Source of the DNA: Dactylis glomerata
Taxonomy: Eukaryota > Streptophyta > Magnoliopsida > Poales > Poaceae
DNA: 64,000 nucleotides
Reading direction: 5' to 3'
NCBI GenBank assembly: GCA_007115705.1
Contig: QXEO01000236.1
Coordinates: forward strand, 1,985,392 to 2,049,391
The notes beneath the pieces were generated by a model that saw nothing but the letters and a program-made list of their open reading frames with translations, was not told where the DNA came from and did not search any database. The translations under genes were made by a program, and so were the position numbers. How positions within the stretch are numbered: the stretch's first letter is position 1; every line of letters starts with the position of its first letter. Positions 10,940-21,700 of the stretch are shown one piece after another.

Positions 10940-13579
10940 ATGGGTAAACCTCATGATGGAAAAGTTCCTATATTGCCATCCATTACAAGAAGAGGTATAA
11001 CTCTCAACACTTCTGCTGCTCTTGATTCGCCATCTGTTATGAGTAAGTTGCTTACACCACCACATGCACACGCTACTGCTACTACTTCTGCTGAGTTTGA
11101 AAATGCCACTGATAATTTAGATGATGCTTCTAATGTACTTGATGAGAGTGGTTCATTAGGTTCCTTTTTAGATGCTACTATTGCTAGAGCTAAGTTGGGA
11201 AACACCACTGTTACACATGTTAGTTCACCTGAGTCTAGGGAATGTCCTAGTGATGATTTTGATGATGCTTATATTGAGCTTGATGATGATTTTATTGCTG
11301 AAGCATGTGCTACTCGTAATGCTGCTGATGTTAAAGAACTTCTTGCAAGATGTACTATTAGATATAAATTGTCTCCTGATCCTAAGTTTGCTGCTTCTCC
11401 CATAAATATTAGAGACAAGGATTATGATTTCTCTTTGGATTTATCTTACATATATATTGTTGAGAAATCTCCTTTTTGTGGTACTAAAGATAAGAGTGCT
11501 ATGGAGCACATGAATGAGCTTTCTACTTTGAGTAATTTGTTTTTTGATGATATTAAGCTTCGCACTTATTTTTTTGCTAAGATTTTTCCTTTCTCGTTGA
11601 AAGATGCAGCTAAAACTTGGTTTAATAATTTGTCTCCTGGGTCTCTTAATAGTCCTATTGCTTTGGTTAATGCTTTCTTTTAGAAATATTTTCCTGCTAG
11701 TGCTCAACATGCTGTTGTGCAGAAAATCTTTGACTTTGAACAGGGAAAAGGAGAGATATTGCCTGAATCTTGGACAAGGTTTTGTTCTTTAATTAGAGCT
11801 TTGCCTAAAGAGCCATTGCCTAAAAATGAACTCCTTGATATATTTTATAATGGACTAATGGATGAATCTAAGACATATCTGGATAGTTGTGCTAGTTGTG
11901 TTTTCAGGGAAACAACTCCGGCTGAAGCTAAAGAACTAATGGCTAAAATAAGCCGGAATCATGATTATTGGACTCTAGTTGAGTCAACTCCAGCACCAAC
12001 ACCTGCGCCAGTCCCAGAGCCTACGCCGAAGAAGAGAGGGATGATTGAATTAAATGATGAAGTGATGAGGGAAGCCAAGAAATTTCTAAAGGAGAAAGGT
12101 ATTAAAGCCGAAGACGTTAAGAATTTACCTCCTATTGAAGAATTATGTAAGCCAATCCCTCACTCGTCTACAATTGAGGTACACTCTCTCCAACGCTTTG
12201 ATGAAAGAGATATTCCCTATTCTAAACCTCCTGATCAATGCTTAGATGAATTTGATAATTTTATTGTTAAGCAAAATAATTTTAATAGAAAAGTGCAGAA
12301 TCATTTGTTGGAAAATTCTAGAGCTATTAACAAGTTGCAGGATATTGTGGAGAGAACCTCCAATGATGTGAAGATACTTGTTAAACATTTTTAAATGGTT
12401 CAAACACAAATTGATCAGCTTACCAAGGTGCAAAAAGACTTGCTAGTTAATGCCGCAAGAGAGAAACAAGCGTGTGAAATTCGCACAAGAGGTGGTGCTA
12501 CCACTCAAGACCCCTTATATCCTGAAGGACATCCTAAGAGGATCGAGCAAGATTCTCAACGTACTTCAAGTGATGATATTCCTTCCAAGAAGAAGAAGAA
12601 GCATAAAACAACTGCAAAATCATCTGATGCAGGTAAAGATCCTCACAGTGTTTCTATTTCTGATGCTGAAACCGAACCAGGTAATGCTTCCGATAAAGAA
12701 GAAGTTGAAGAGGAACCAGAAAAGATTGATAAGAATGCAAAGTACACCAAAGAAGACTTCATTGCCACCAAGCATGGTAAAGAGAGAGAACCTTGGGTGC
12801 AGAAGCCAATGCCTTTTCCTAGTAAGAAACACAAGTCCAAGGAAGAAGAACACTACAACAGGTTTTGTGAATGGATGAAACCTTTATTTCTGCAAATTCC
12901 TTTGACTGATGCTATTAGAATGCCTCCTTATGCAAAATATATGAAAGATATTGTTACTAACAAAAGGAAGATTCCTAATAAGGAAATTTCCACTCTACTT
13001 GCTAATTATTCTTTTGATGGTAAAGTTCCGGAGAAGCTTGGAGATCCAGGTATACCAACTATTCCTTGCTCCATTAAAAATAACTATGTTAGAACTACTT
13101 TATGTGATTTGGGAGCTGGAGTTAGTGTCATGCCTTTTTCTCTTTATAAGAGACTTGATCTAGAAAAATTGGTATCAACTGATCTATCTTTGCAAATGGC
13201 TGATAAGTCTACTACTATTTCTATTGGTATATGTGAGAATGTTCCTATTCAAGTTGCTAACAGTTGTTTGATATTAACTGATTTTGTTGTGTTGGAAATG
13301 CCTGAAGATGATAATATGTCTATTATTCTTGGGAGACCTTTTCTAAACACTGCAAGGGTTGTCATTAATTGCAATCAAGGAAAAGTAACTTTTAATGTCA
13401 ATGACAAAGATTATACGGTTTATTTTCCAAAGAATATTGATAGAAAGAATGCTCTAAATTCAATCAAGCATGTTGAGACCATCAAAGTTGGTCAAATTAT
13501 TTGTTCAGAGCAAAAGCCCAAGGAAGAATATAAAATTGTTATGATTGGGACTATGCCTATCAAAGTTGAGGTAACATAA
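10940..13579 (+). pseudogene. A1 gag-protease, two in-frame stops
   Basis: One reading frame runs from ATG 10940 to TAA 13579 and is broken only by TAG 11681-11683 and TAA 12392-12394. The first part is the retrotransposon gag domain, with the W-F-N-N-L-based core around 11600-11660 continuing past the first stop into a segment beginning KYFPAS. Then come a Pro/Ala-rich linker, a coiled-coil-prone region, a Lys/Glu-rich linker and a retropepsin domain. The protease has the active-site motif DLGA at 13106-13117 followed by GVSVMPFSLY, and the second conserved motif ILGRPFLNT near 13327. I chose ATG 10940 because the upstream in-frame ATG (10841) lies in the LTR end. With two nonsense codons, full-length Gag-Pro cannot be made without readthrough. 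No RT follows. Confidence 0.9.
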
Positions 13580-14413
13580 GCATTTAGTGAAGTGCAAAGT
13601 TTTGCCTCATATAAAGTTAGTTTGGTAACAAGACTTGATCAACCTTGTTAACAAACTGATTTTATATGAACAAAACTTCGTTTTCACCGCATCCACTCCA
13701 CCTCACTTTTATTTACTTTCACCAATTTTATTCCTTTAGTTTAGTTACATGAATTAGAGTATCTCAGAGCTGCTGCATACTTGGTTTTGATTTGCTTGAA
13801 ATCATTTCATCTTCGTTTTTCTGAGTTTTTATCGATATGCCAATTTCTGAAAAATCCTCAAAAATAAAGTTTCTCGAAAAATTCCAGAAAATTCTTTATA
13901 AATTTTTATGTCAAAAATGGGACAGAGAGGCACCTAGGAGACACCAGGAGGGGCTGCCACGCTACCACACACACAGGGGGCGTGGCCCAGCCTTGGCCGC
14001 GCCCACCTGCTGTGAGGGGGCCCCACCTGGCCTCTTACTTATCTCTTCCACCCCAGCTCTTTCTCTCTCCCGAAAACAATGACACACCTGCTCAAACTCG
14101 AGTTCTTGCTGTTCTTCATTGCGATTTTTTGATCTCCTTGCTCAGCCCATCATTTCTGCTGAGATTTGGAGCAATTGTTCTCCGGTATGTGACTCCTCCG
14201 CTTGTCCAAGTAGAATTTCTTTTGGTGAAGTATTTCTTGAGCATTTTAGCATTGTAGGTGGCAGGATAAATGAGTATGCATGCTTGTTCTATTGCTTAGA
14301 AATGTTATTTTGATGCATGTTAGCTCTCTAGTAACTCACTATAGTAGTTTCCTACATTTGCTTGTCCCAAAATCATATTTTATGAGGTTTGTTAAAATTT
14401 TCAAAAAAGGGAC
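13580..14413 (+). promoter_or_regulatory. A1 internal noncoding region with LTR-like promoter module
   Basis: This spans the gap between protease and the second ORF, where RT, RNase H and integrase would normally be. It contains no pol sequence. The part 13840-14060 resembles the LTR promoter region: an A-rich AAATTC tract, GAGAGGCACC, ACACACACAGGGGGCG, the GC-rich palindrome (13978-14004), GCCCACCTG.TGTGAGG and a CT-rich stretch. The same module occurs in A2 (6394-6620). It may drive a separate transcript for the second ORF; this is inference. Confidence 0.55.
13978..14004. repeat. GC-rich palindrome inside A1 internal region
   Basis: Arms GGGCGTGGCC (13978-13987) and GGCCGCGCCC (13995-14004) pair over 10 positions with one G-T wobble. 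Sequence and flanks are nearly the same as in the A1 LTR at 9706-9732, though this copy lies 3.1 kb downstream of the LTR. Confidence 0.85.
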
Positions 14414-15547
14414 ATGGACAACTACACCTATGGAGAAGTGTTTGAAAGAGAAGTACCAAGGTCATCAAGGCCTTCAAGATCCACTGCTCAATATAGGATA
14501 TCCTACAATGAAGATCTTATATCACCTAACCTTGAGGGAGACGATGGAGATGCACATCCATCGACCTTCCCTTGTGCTAACTTTTTGCGTGATGCAGGGA
14601 TTCTTGATGATTTCTTGCTCCTTGTTAACAAGGTTGGATTTACTACATATATGATGGATGAGAGTAATCAATATGCTATTCTCACAAAGATTTTCGTTGA
14701 AAGCTTTAAATTCGCTAACTCTCATTTCAATCCTTTCATTGCATTCAAGATTTATGATAAGTCTATCACCATGTCTTTGGAGAGATTTTGTAATATTCTA
14801 GGTATACCCATGTTTGGGACGGCGAGGAAGATGCTACATCAACCCGCTGATTTGTTGGAGCTCTACCGAGGAGTAACTAATGATGACGACCGCACCGCAC
14901 AGCGTGGCAAGATAAGAAACATTCAACTCCCAGCTATTAGATATTTTACTTACTATCTTGCCACTAGTGTACTTGGTAGAGGAAACACTAGCAATATCTC
15001 CAACTATCATTTAGCTTTTCTAGCTACCGCTCTTAATGTTAGTAGGAAGTATAACCTCGGTGCTATTATTGCTCGTCGCCTAGCCGCTAGGGGACCTATT
15101 TATGGAGGTATTATTGCTGCGCGCATTGTTGCTACTCTTGAACTTCCTATTGCTCCTCATGATATATTGTTGACTCCACAGAGGCTTGATCTTGTTGCCA
15201 TGAAGCTCCATCACTTTGTTACTGCTAACTCTTGTGCAGGGAAATTAGTTTATAGAATGTTATTTACGGATGGAGAGGAAAGGGAAGTGCCCTTGCCACA
15301 ACCCAGTTTGTTTAGTATTGATAACAGGCCATGGTCACGCATGAAGGAGGAGTTGGACGAGCGGCTTAGGGTGCTCGGCTTCAACGTACAGCATGGCGTC
15401 ATGGACCAGGAGGAAGAGGAGGAGCCGGCCTACCACTACACCACATACCACTCCGGGGCGTCCTCGAGCTCATATCAGGACGATGGTGCTTCGTCGTCGC
15501 ACTACGGAGGTGCCACCTCGTGGCCAAGTTGGCCGAGTTGGGATTGA
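14414..15547 (+). CDS. A1 second ORF, env-position protein of unknown function (377 aa)
   Basis: Intact 377-residue frame from ATG 14414 to TGA 15547. It is the only long unbroken ORF in A1. I see no signal peptide or clear membrane span, so I do not call it an envelope. Residues about 70-290 form a folded-looking domain with conserved blocks (FNPFIAFKIYDKS, IRYFTYYLATSVLGR, YNLGAIIARRLAARGP). The tail (from about 325) has an EEEEE run, then Tyr/Ser-rich sequence ending PSWPSWD. Similar ORFs occur downstream of pol in Athila-lineage plant elements; their role is unknown. A2 carries a decayed homolog at 6740-7643. Its intactness beside a gag with two stops is notable. An LTR-like module lies just upstream. 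Confidence 0.8.
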   Translation: MDNYTYGEVFEREVPRSSRPSRSTAQYRISYNEDLISPNLEGDDGDAHPSTFPCANFLRDAGILDDFLLLVNKVGFTTYMMDESNQYAILTKIFVESFKFANSHFNPFIAFKIYDKSITMSLERFCNILGIPMFGTARKMLHQPADLLELYRGVTNDDDRTAQRGKIRNIQLPAIRYFTYYLATSVLGRGNTSNISNYHLAFLATALNVSRKYNLGAIIARRLAARGPIYGGIIAARIVATLELPIAPHDILLTPQRLDLVAMKLHHFVTANSCAGKLVYRMLFTDGEEREVPLPQPSLFSIDNRPWSRMKEELDERLRVLGFNVQHGVMDQEEEEEPAYHYTTYHSGASSSSYQDDGASSSHYGGATSWPSWPSWD

Positions 15548-17457
15548 TCTCCACTTAGGCCAAAAGCCTAAGCTTGGGGGGAGGTACGCCGACGTTTTCA
15601 CTCATCTACATATCATATTTTGTCGGTCCTTTGTATATCCGTTGTTTCTCTTTGTTTGCCTATTTAGTTTGCTAGCTTTGATTTGCTCTACTTGCTATTT
15701 TTGGTTTGGTATTTGAAAAATCCAAAAATATTTTGCTTGGTTGCTATTTCCTTTCGTTCCTGTTTCAAAATTGAAAACTCAAAAATATTTGTTGTTCTTC
15801 TTCGGTTTTGTAAAGTTTGTTGCAGAGATCAGTCTCTCGTTACTCCATTGGAGCTTGGTATTCACTTCATGTTATTCAAGCCACACAAGTGAAAAAGCAA
15901 TAATGACGACATATGACAATCCGAGATGTGGTAAGAGGCTGGTATGAACTCTATTTGTTTTCATTTTTGTACATATACTCATCTATGTGGACATGCTTAG
16001 TCGGTTCATGTAAGGTATATGTTATCTAATGGATGCTTTATAGTTCTTGCTTTCATATGATTAGTTTCAATTTACTAATAGTTTGTAGCATGTCATGTAG
16101 ACGCTTGCTTGCATTGTTTTATTCATAATATGGTATGACATTGTGGTATCCACCTCTGAAAGCTTCATTTGAATTGACTTGGCACATGCTCAAGCATGCA
16201 CATGACTGAACAAAAAGTCAATTAAGCCTCGATGATTTACCTTGCCTCAGAGTTCTTGTATCATTTTTATGCCTATATTAATTTTGTTTTGTCGCAAGCA
16301 TGATTATGACAGTTATTGCTCTCTCGATTGTCGCTTCCCAGTCTTTTGCTAGCCTTCACTTGTACTGAGAGGGAATACTTCTCGTGCATCCAATTACCAA
16401 AAACCAAGTCTTCCAAAGAGTCCACTAGAAATTCCTATGCATGGTATTTGTAAGCCATTCCAAGTAAATTTTCATGTGCTACCTTTCAAACTTTAAAATA
16501 CTTCTCGTTTTCTGCCACTGTTTTTAGCTCATGGGGACGTAGTGGTCAGAATTGCTATCTTCCATATTAAATTGAGTACCCCTCGACTAGGCAGCTTCAT
16601 CTGCTTGTCATTAATTTTGCAAGGGAGCTGGTCAGACCATTATAATCTAATTCTAAAAAGAAAGAAAAAAAGGCACTCCTCCATGGTATGTGAATGTTGG
16701 TGGGCACCCGATGGAATCGGTTAGCCATGGTTTGAGAAAGGAAAAAAGGTGGGGAGGAGTGCCAAAGCTTTATAAAAGAGCACCAATGTGCCAAAATTTC
16801 AAAGAACTCGGAACCGCTCTCACTTATTTATTATGGAAGATAGCAAGTCCCCATTGCCAGTCATTGACACGAAACAACCACCTCTCAAAGTAAATTTTTA
16901 TCTCTGTTTTACAAATGAAAAGCTCTAGCACAAGTTTAATCCCTGCTTCCCTCTGCGAAGGGCCTTTCTTTTACTTTTATGTTGAGTCATCATCTTCTAA
17001 CTTTAAAGCTCTTCTTGAGAGCATAGTTGTTATTCTTAGTGTAATGTGCTTGTCTCAGAACACGGTTAATTGTGGCATAACTTTGATGCTTGTATCTTTG
17101 ATATTTTTACTTCTAGTCTTCCTTTGGACTTCAGAGGTGCCTCGGCATTTATGTTTTGCTCCACAAATAAAGGCAAGCAAGATACCACTCTTTCATATCA
17201 TTTATGAGCATTACAATCTTGCAACTTCTTATGTTTCATGTTACTTGTTATTAGTATGTTGGTGCTCTTTCATAGCGTGCTTGACTATGAGGTAGCATTA
17301 GCTGCATATTTCTTATTATGAATTGCCTGAGCACTTGATCATATAGTTAGTATATATACATCTATGAAGCAAATGTGTTCGTGAAAGTTTCTTTTATCGC
17401 TCTCAGTTGTTAACTGAATTGCTTGACGACAAGCCAATAGCTAAGCTTGGGGGGAGT
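15548..17457 (+). other. A1 3' noncoding region and polypurine tract
   Basis: This 1.9-kb region follows the ORF stop and ends in the polypurine tract GGGGGGAGT (17449-17457), next to the 3' LTR. The block CTAAGCTTGGGG occurs twice, near 15570 and at 17441. The rest is AT-rich and shares a conserved noncoding module with A2, S1, S2 and S3 (see findings). A foldback block occupies 16530-16855. No coding potential is evident. Confidence 0.8.
16552..16846. repeat. Foldback structure in A1 3' noncoding region
   Basis: Outer arms TTGCTATCTTCCATA (16552-16566) and TATGGAAGATAGCAA (16832-16846) are a perfect 15-bp inverted repeat. Inner arms GGCACTCCTCC (16672-16682) and GGAGGAGTGCC (16753-16763) are perfect over 11 bp. 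Outside the outer arms, ATGGGGAC (left) and GTCCCCAT (right) extend the symmetry. The related S1, S3 and A2 sequences lack it, so it is probably a small inserted foldback/MITE-like sequence. Confidence 0.75.
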
Positions 17458-18855
17458 TGATACGTCCAAAACGTATCTACTTTCCCGAACACTTTTGCTA
17501 TTGTTTCTCCTCTAACTTGTGTATTTTGAATACAACTAACGCGGACTAACGCTGCTTTCAGCAGAATTGCTCTGGTGTCTCGTTTTTGTGCAGAAATCCA
17601 ACTTTCAGTAAAAATTCGGGAAAAATTGGCAAAAATCCTATTTCACCAGAAGACCCATGGAGCCAGAAGACGAGACGGAGGGGAGGCACGAGGCCTCCAC
17701 ACACACAGGGGGCGCAACCCAGCCCTGGCCGCGCCCACCTAGTGTGAGGGCGGCTCGGCCATCTCCTCGACCTCTCCTTCCGCCTACATATACCCCTTGA
17801 CCTGAAAATATCAGGGGGACGGCATTTTTTCCAGAAAGACTTCCGCTGCGCCGCCACCATCAGAAACCGCCATTCGGAACCAGAAACTCCATTTTGGCAC
17901 CCTGCTGGGATGGGGATTTGGAGGAGATCTTAATCACCATCATCACCAACGTCACTCCATAGACCATCCATGACTCCCCCATCCATGTGTGAGTAATTCC
18001 CCCGCTGTAGGTGAGGGGATGGTAGGGATTGGATGAGATTGTTCATGTAATTTGATATGAGATTGTTAGGGCATGGTGCCTAGTATCTTTATTTAGTGCC
18101 TATGACATTGTTGCAACTTGTTGTGCTTAATGCTTGTCACTTTGGGCCCGAGTGCCATGATTTCAGATCTGAACATGTTATTATTTCTATGATGATACTT
18201 GTTGTTTATGGTCTTACCTACAAGTTGTATACACATATTGTTGTCCGGAACCCGAGGCCCCAAAGTGATAGAAATTGGGATAACCGGAGGGGATGGCTAT
18301 GATGTGAGGATCACATGTATTCACCAAGTGTTAATGCTTTGCTCTGGTACTTTATTAAAAGGAGTACCTTAATTACCAGTAGTTTCCCTTGAGGCCCTGC
18401 TGCAACAGGCTGGTAGGACAAAAGATGTTGTGCAAGTTTCTCCTTGTGAGCACGTACGACTATATACGGAATACATGCCTATGATTGTTAGTACTAGGAT
18501 GCTTTATATTATTTATCTGCAATGCCCATGTCTCATTGATTTCATGAATTATCTTATCCATGCAACGCCCGTACATCCATCCCTATGCCTACAGTATTTT
18601 GTTCCTACTATTTACTATTGCTACTATTACCACTGTTATTTTACTACTGCTATTATTGTTTCACTACTATCACCACCATAAAACTGTTGCTACTGATAAA
18701 CCACTGCGAGCAAGACTGTTTCTAGGTGCAGCTGAATTGACAACTCATCTGTTAAGGCTTACATATATTCTTTGGCTCCCCTTGTGTCGAATCAATAAAT
18801 TTGGGCTTTACTTCCCTCGAAGACTATTGCGATCCCCTATACTTATGGGTCATCA
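17458..18855 (+). repeat. A1 3' LTR
   Basis: It begins TGATACGTCCAAAACGTATC and ends TATGGGTCATCA. It has the same 1398-bp length as the 5' LTR, with about 58 substitutions by hand count and no net indels, and is followed by the TSD copy ACCCT. Confidence 0.95.
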
Positions 18856-18860
18856 ACCCT

Positions 18861-19508
18861 ATAGGCAATGCTGACTAGGAGATGTCTTAGTTCTGGTACT
18901 CCTCTTAGTATCCTTCCTCTAGATATTCCTTCTCATAGTTTGGCCAAGTCAATAGCCAGAGACAGAGCCATGAGCACATTGCATGCACTCGCAAACCATC
19001 TTATAAACAAAAAGTAATAGAAGTTTGCAAGGCTTGTGTAGTGGTCTAAGTTCTAAGTTTGTTTGCATAAAGCTAATTTTATTTCCCAAGAATATTCATT
19101 AAGAGATAAGAGAATTTCAGTTCTCTAATTGGAACCTAGGATGGAACCTCAAGTGTTGGTCATAGTCATTAATCAACTCAAGTCATCGACTGGTGTCATA
19201 GTTCATTTTATCAATGTCAAAATCCTAAGAAAGGTTAAGTACCGCTAACCCAACTGTCCATGACCGCGGACACGACTGTTCGAATATTTTTGACCTCTGC
19301 AGACGGGTACACTTTACCCACAAGATTCAATACATCTGCCGGGAACACTCCGCGGGTCGTCATACACGAGTATGCGTGATTCAGATGATCAAACAAAATC
19401 TTTCAATTACCTACTCTAGTATAGGATCCTTCCCTAGGAGTCCAAGACACGTCATTCTCCGCTCCGGCATGCCTAGTTTGGCCCGCTACAGGGTGCTGTA
19501 TGAATGGA
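18861..19508 (-). mobile_element. T0: second LTR piece, continuing the 9237-9453 fragment
   Basis: The reverse complement matches the T2 LTR from about 59400 to 59950. It includes ATAAGATGGTTTGCGAGTGC, the SGWPNY-type acidic frame and the CGGACACGA..TTCGAATA block. With the 9237-9453 piece it forms one continuous LTR segment once A1 and one TSD copy are removed. It is cut at 19508 by S1. Confidence 0.85.
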
Positions 19509-20069
19509 TGATACATTGCAAATGTATCTATAATTTTTGATGCTCCATGCTTGTTTTACACCAATTGCTTTATGTTTGTTTACACTTCGTGGCATTTTTA
19601 TGCATTTTCTGGAACTAACCTATTAACAAGATGCCATAGTGCCAGTTCCTATTTTCTGTTGTTTTTGTGTTTCAGAAAAGTTACACGGGAAATATTCTCG
19701 GAATTGGACGAAACGAAAGCCAAAGTTCCTATTTACCTAACACGAAGACGGAGTCCAGAGGAGAGACGGATATCAGCCAGGAGGCGGCCGCACCATGGGG
19801 TGGCGTGGGCCATCCCCTGGCCGTGCTACCAATTGGTGTGGGCCCTTGGTCCACCCTCTGACATCGCCCTTCTGCCTATAAATTCCCTTTGTTGCGAAAA
19901 CCCTAAGGGAGAGAACACTTTTCGATGAAACATACTGCAAGCCACCGCTGTCATCAACCCGAGATTAGGAGGGTCCAGAAGCTCTTCTCGACACCCTGCC
20001 GGAGAGGGGAATCATCACTGGAGGCCTTCTTCATCACCATGCCAGCCTCCGGAGTGATGCGTGAGTAGT

Positions 20070-21700
20070 TGATACGTCTCCAACGTATCCATAATTTTTG
20101 ATGCTCCATGCTTATTTTAACACCATCTGCTTAGTGTTTCGTTACACTTCATGGCACTTTTATGCATTTTCCGGAACTAGCCTATTAACAAGTCGCCACA
20201 GTGCCAGTTCCCTATTTTCTGCTATTTTTGTGTTTTAGAAAAGTTACACAGGAAATATTCTTGGAATTGGATGAAACCAAAGCCAGTCGCCCAGAATTTC
20301 ACCGAAGCTTCCAGAGATCCGAAGAGGAGATGGAGTGGGGCCACGAGGGCCCCACACAATAGGGTGGCGCGGCCAGGGGCTGGGCCGCGCCCCCTATGTG
20401 TGAGGGAGCCTCGGGCCACTCCTGATGATGCCCCTTCGCCTATAAAGACCCCCCGATGGGAAAAACCTAAAGACCCGATCACTTTTCCAGAACACATCGC
20501 GATCCACCACCGTCGTCGACCCGAAGATCGGAAGGGTCCAGAAGCTCCTCCCGGCACCCTGCCGGAGAGGGGAATTGCCACCAGAGGTCTTCTTCATCGC
20601 CATGCTTGCCTCCAGAGCGATGAGTGAGTAGTCTACCTTGGACTATGGGTCCATAGCAGTAGCTAGATGGTTGTCTTCTCCACCATGTGCTTCATGTTTA
20701 GATCTCATGAGCTGCCTTACATGACTGAGATCACCGTTATGTAATTCTACATGTTTGGTTTGTTGGGATCCGATGAATATTGGTGTTATGATTGAGTTGA
20801 TGTACTGAAATTTATCTTATGTTATCTCTATGTTGTTTATGATCTTGCATGCTCTCCGTTGTTAGTAGCTATCTTGGCCGAGTAGTTGCTAGTGACTCCA
20901 AGAGGGGGTATTTATGCTCGATAGTGGTTCATGCCTCTATTTAATCTGGGGGAGTGACAGAAACCTCTAAGGTTGTAGATGTGCTGTTGCTACTAGGGGA
21001 AAAAACAACATTCATATGCTCGAGGACAAATGCTTTGTTTACATTACACACTTTGCTTAATGCAATTATCTGTTGTTTGCAACTTAATACTTGTGGAGTT
21101 CTCAGATTGATTCGCCACAAGTGGATTATTAGTCATAGATGCAGTTGGATGGCGGTCTATGTATCTTGTTGTAATGCCCAGAGTAAATCTCATAGTGATC
21201 CTCTCGACATATGCACATTGTCTTTATTCTATCAATTGCCCAACTATAATTTGTTTATCCACCTTGTATTATTTTATCTTATGGAGAGACACCACTAGTG
21301 GACTATGGACCCCGGTCCTATTTCCTTTATATTGCTATCACCTATTTACTTTACTCGCATACTATTATCACTTTCCACTCGATACGCTCATACCCTTTGT
21401 TTCAAGTAAACCGGTGAGATTGACAACCTCATCGTATGTTGGGAACAAAGTATTTGGTTGTGTTGTGTGTAGGTTCCACGTTGCCGCTTGCAAAGAAAAG
21501 CTTGGACGAGGCACCCTATAAATTGTCCGAAGCTGTCGCGAAGCTAGTGGGCATCACCTTCAGTCATTTGTCTCTCTCCTACTGGATTGATAACCTTGGT
21601 TTCATAACTGAGGGAAAACTTGCTGCTATATTCATCAAAACCTTCTCTTGGGGTTTTCCAACTGGCCGATCATTTTTACTTCATCAACTTGGCCCCATCA
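20070..21700 (+). mobile_element. S0: solo LTR (1631 bp) inside the S1 5' LTR
   Basis: It begins TGATACGTCTCCAACGTATC and ends GGCCCCATCA, flanked by GTAGT (20065-20069 and 21701-21705). The uninterrupted S3 LTR reads GTGAGTAGTCTACC here, confirming the empty site. The TATA box TATAAAG is at 20441-20447 and the GC palindrome at 20353-20402. Confidence 0.93.
20353..20402. repeat. Extended GC-rich palindrome in S0
   Basis: The left half CACACAATAGGG plus TGGCGCGGCC pairs with the right half GGCCGCGCCCCCTATGTGTG around a short loop. It is about 40 bp upstream of the TATA box. Confidence 0.85.

Larger units (their letters stand above)
9454..18855 (+). mobile_element. A1: complete Athila-type LTR retrotransposon lacking RT and integrase (9402 bp)
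   Basis: Both LTRs are exactly 1398 bp (9454-10851 and 17458-18855), with TG..CA ends and a 5-bp TSD ACCCT (9449-9453, 18856-18860). The empty site is confirmed by T2, where the host LTR reads through CCTGTAGGGTGAAGG. The order is LTR, tRNA-Asp PBS, gag-protease, 834-bp noncoding gap, second ORF, long 3' noncoding region, polypurine tract, LTR. No RT, RNase H or integrase sequence is present, so mobility would need enzymes in trans. By hand count the LTRs differ at about 58 positions (about 96% identity), mostly transitions. Confidence 0.95.

Noticed and set aside
14414..15547. Intact 377-aa ORF as a host gene or viral-type envelope
   Set aside because: It lies inside a complete LTR element with TSD and has a decayed homolog in A2, so it is an element gene. 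It has no signal peptide, furin-like site or membrane span, so an envelope call is unsupported.
19509..21700. Interpretation of the two adjacent LTR starts (19509 and 20070) as a tandem LTR array
   Set aside because: The GTAGT duplication and the continuation of the outer LTR after 21705 show a solo LTR inserted in another LTR.
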